A DNA stretch of 64,000 bases from G963665215 sp963665215 (lineage in GTDB: Bacteria > Chloroflexota > Dehalococcoidia > Lucifugimonadales > CAUZJF01). A program made the position numbers and the translations under genes. How positions within the stretch are numbered: the stretch's first letter is position 1; every line of letters begins with the position of its first letter. Below are positions 63,119-64,000 of this stretch, piece after piece. The notes beneath the pieces were generated by a model, which saw only the letters and a list, made by a program, of their open reading frames with translations, searched no databases and had not been told where the DNA came from. The stretch lies in contig CAXXWW010000017.1 of NCBI GenBank assembly GCA_963665215.2, positions 496,001 to 560,000 on the forward strand. The letters are read 5' to 3'.

Positions 63119-64000
63119 GAGACCTCATCCCCGAAGCGGCGGAACCCTCCCGCGAATCTGCCGAAGCCGAACCCACCGGTGGTGGCCTGCTGGGACTGCA
63201 TGACCACCAGGTCCCCCTCCGCCAGACCTTCCCGTACCGCCGCCCAGAAGTCGTCCGTGTTGCCCAGGACCACCGGCCTCTCCTCAATGCGCCCGTCCTT
63301 CATGACGCGCACTATCGGCTGCTCAAAGGTGCCGTAGAGGGCCTGGAGGGGCACCAGCAGGACGTTGAGCTCCTCGCGAATGACCACGCTGGCGACGGCG
63401 CTCAGCCCCTCCGGTAGCTGCGCTCCCTGCTGCGTCACCCTGACGCGAATGGGATAGCTAACTACACCCTGCTGGTTCTGGGCCGCGGCGGAGATCGCCG
63501 AGACGGTGCCCTCCAGCACCTGGTCCGGGAGGGCGTCCATCGTCACTCTGGCCGGAGCGCCTTCCCGAATAAAGAGGACGTCAATCTCGTCCACGATGCC
63601 GTCCACCTCGACTGTGGTGGGGTCCACGACCTCGAATACAGGGGTGTTTGCGTTGACCTCCTGCCGTGCCTCCACGTTCACCATGGAGACCATTGCGTCC
63701 CAGGGCGCTCTCAAGGTCGCGCTCTCAAGCCTCTGTAGGGCCACTGCCAGGGCCGCCTCCGCGGACGCGACCTGGGCTTCCCGCAGCGCGACTTCCAGGG
63801 CGTCAACGCTGCCCCTTAGCTCCGCCAGGTCCTCCTCGGCCTTGGACAGGCTTGCCTCCGCTACTGGGACCTGCTTCTTCTTCGCCTCCAACTCCAGCGG
63901 GCCGGGTCCGCCGGCGAACTCGGCAAGGTCCGCTATGGCATCGTCGAGGCTGACCTGAGCGAGGGTTACCTGTGTTTGTTTCGCCTTCAATTGTAGTGGA
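63091..64000 (-). CDS. RND/HlyD-type periplasmic adaptor, 5' part beyond the window
   Basis: Extends from the window edge to a stop at 63091. Coiled-coil hairpin (VPVAEASLSKAEEDLAELRGSVDALEVALREAQVASAEAALAVA), lipoyl/barrel-sandwich remainder (LRAPWDAMVSMVNVEARQEV), beta-barrel (DGIVDEIDVLFIREGAPARVTMDALP) and the C-terminal ADGRIEERPVVLGNTDDFWAAVREGLAEGDLVV type membrane-proximal domain. A Gly/Phe-rich tail (GGFGFGRFAGGF) follows, as in MacA-like proteins. These link an inner-membrane transporter to the exterior. The last eight residues come from the phosphotriesterase junction. Confidence 0.85.
   Translation of the reverse strand, partial: PLQLKAKQTQVTLAQVSLDDAIADLAEFAGGPGPLELEAKKKQVPVAEASLSKAEEDLAELRGSVDALEVALREAQVASAEAALAVALQRLESATLRAPWDAMVSMVNVEARQEVNANTPVFEVVDPTTVEVDGIVDEIDVLFIREGAPARVTMDALPDQVLEGTVSAISAAAQNQQGVVSYPIRVRVTQQGAQLPEGLSAVASVVIREELNVLLVPLQALYGTFEQPIVRVMKDGRIEERPVVLGNTDDFWAAVREGLAEGDLVVMQSQQATTGGFGFGRFAGGFRRFGDEVSQPKRSYSR

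Overview
The window looks like GC-rich chromosomal DNA from an uncultivated bacterium, most likely a Chloroflexota of the SAR202/Dehalococcoidia kind and possibly host-associated (inference). Reasons: a Thr/Pro-rich linker style in lipoproteins, an acidic MMDEDADA repeat lipoprotein, sulfatase and amidohydrolase genes, a CocE/NonD hydrolase, ankyrin and YWTD eukaryote-like repeats, and an extreme load of insertion sequences. There is no rRNA gene, recognisable tRNA or CRISPR array to fix the taxonomy.

About 25 kb of the 64 kb (near 39 %) is mobile DNA: five IS1380-family copies, four IS256 copies, two IS3 copies, one each of IS1182, ISNCY-like, IS66, IS1-like and IS630, plus two 161-bp MITEs whose ends match the IS1182 element. 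Many host genes are cut by them. Several cuts can be read exactly from target duplications: the DUF4242-cyclase gene is split by an IS3 that itself carries an IS1380 at its edge, a sulfatase is split by an IS3, and an ImmA-type gene is split by an IS256. Other IS copies sit between unrelated gene fragments without target duplications, which points to recombination between copies.

Layout: 1-6.6 kb, ankyrin gene and cyclase gene broken by nested IS. 6.6-12.7 kb, IS1182, then an intact run of FAD oxidoreductase, methyltransferase and serine hydrolase genes, and a decayed TPP-enzyme tail. 13.4-20 kb, a complete dipeptide/oligopeptide-type ABC transporter operon (binding lipoprotein, DppB, DppC, fused DppD-DppF). 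Its DppC permease carries a 254-residue, six-blade YWTD propeller inserted in the first external loop; this is the most unusual item in the window. 20-32.6 kb, recombinase and sulfatase remnants, CocE hydrolase, lipoprotein, and an amidohydrolase-esterase fusion broken by IS1380. 32.7-37 kb, a regulatory and recombination block: XRE repressor, ImmA-like protease, two small overlapping genes and a large serine recombinase in one operon, next to a tyrosine recombinase. 37-49.5 kb, IS elements, hypothetical genes, the repeat lipoprotein, MITEs, and a LexA-controlled Y-family polymerase stump. 49.5-57.7 kb, debris of a type I restriction gene and an ImmA/DUF4411 toxin-antitoxin pair separated by IS256 copies. 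57.8-64 kb, small genes, an IS1-like element that may carry two passenger genes, a P63C-domain gene, IS630, a phosphotriesterase fragment and the 3' part of an efflux adaptor.

The transporter operon and the XRE-ImmA-recombinase operon are the two clearly coherent functional systems; most of the rest is a record of insertion and rearrangement.
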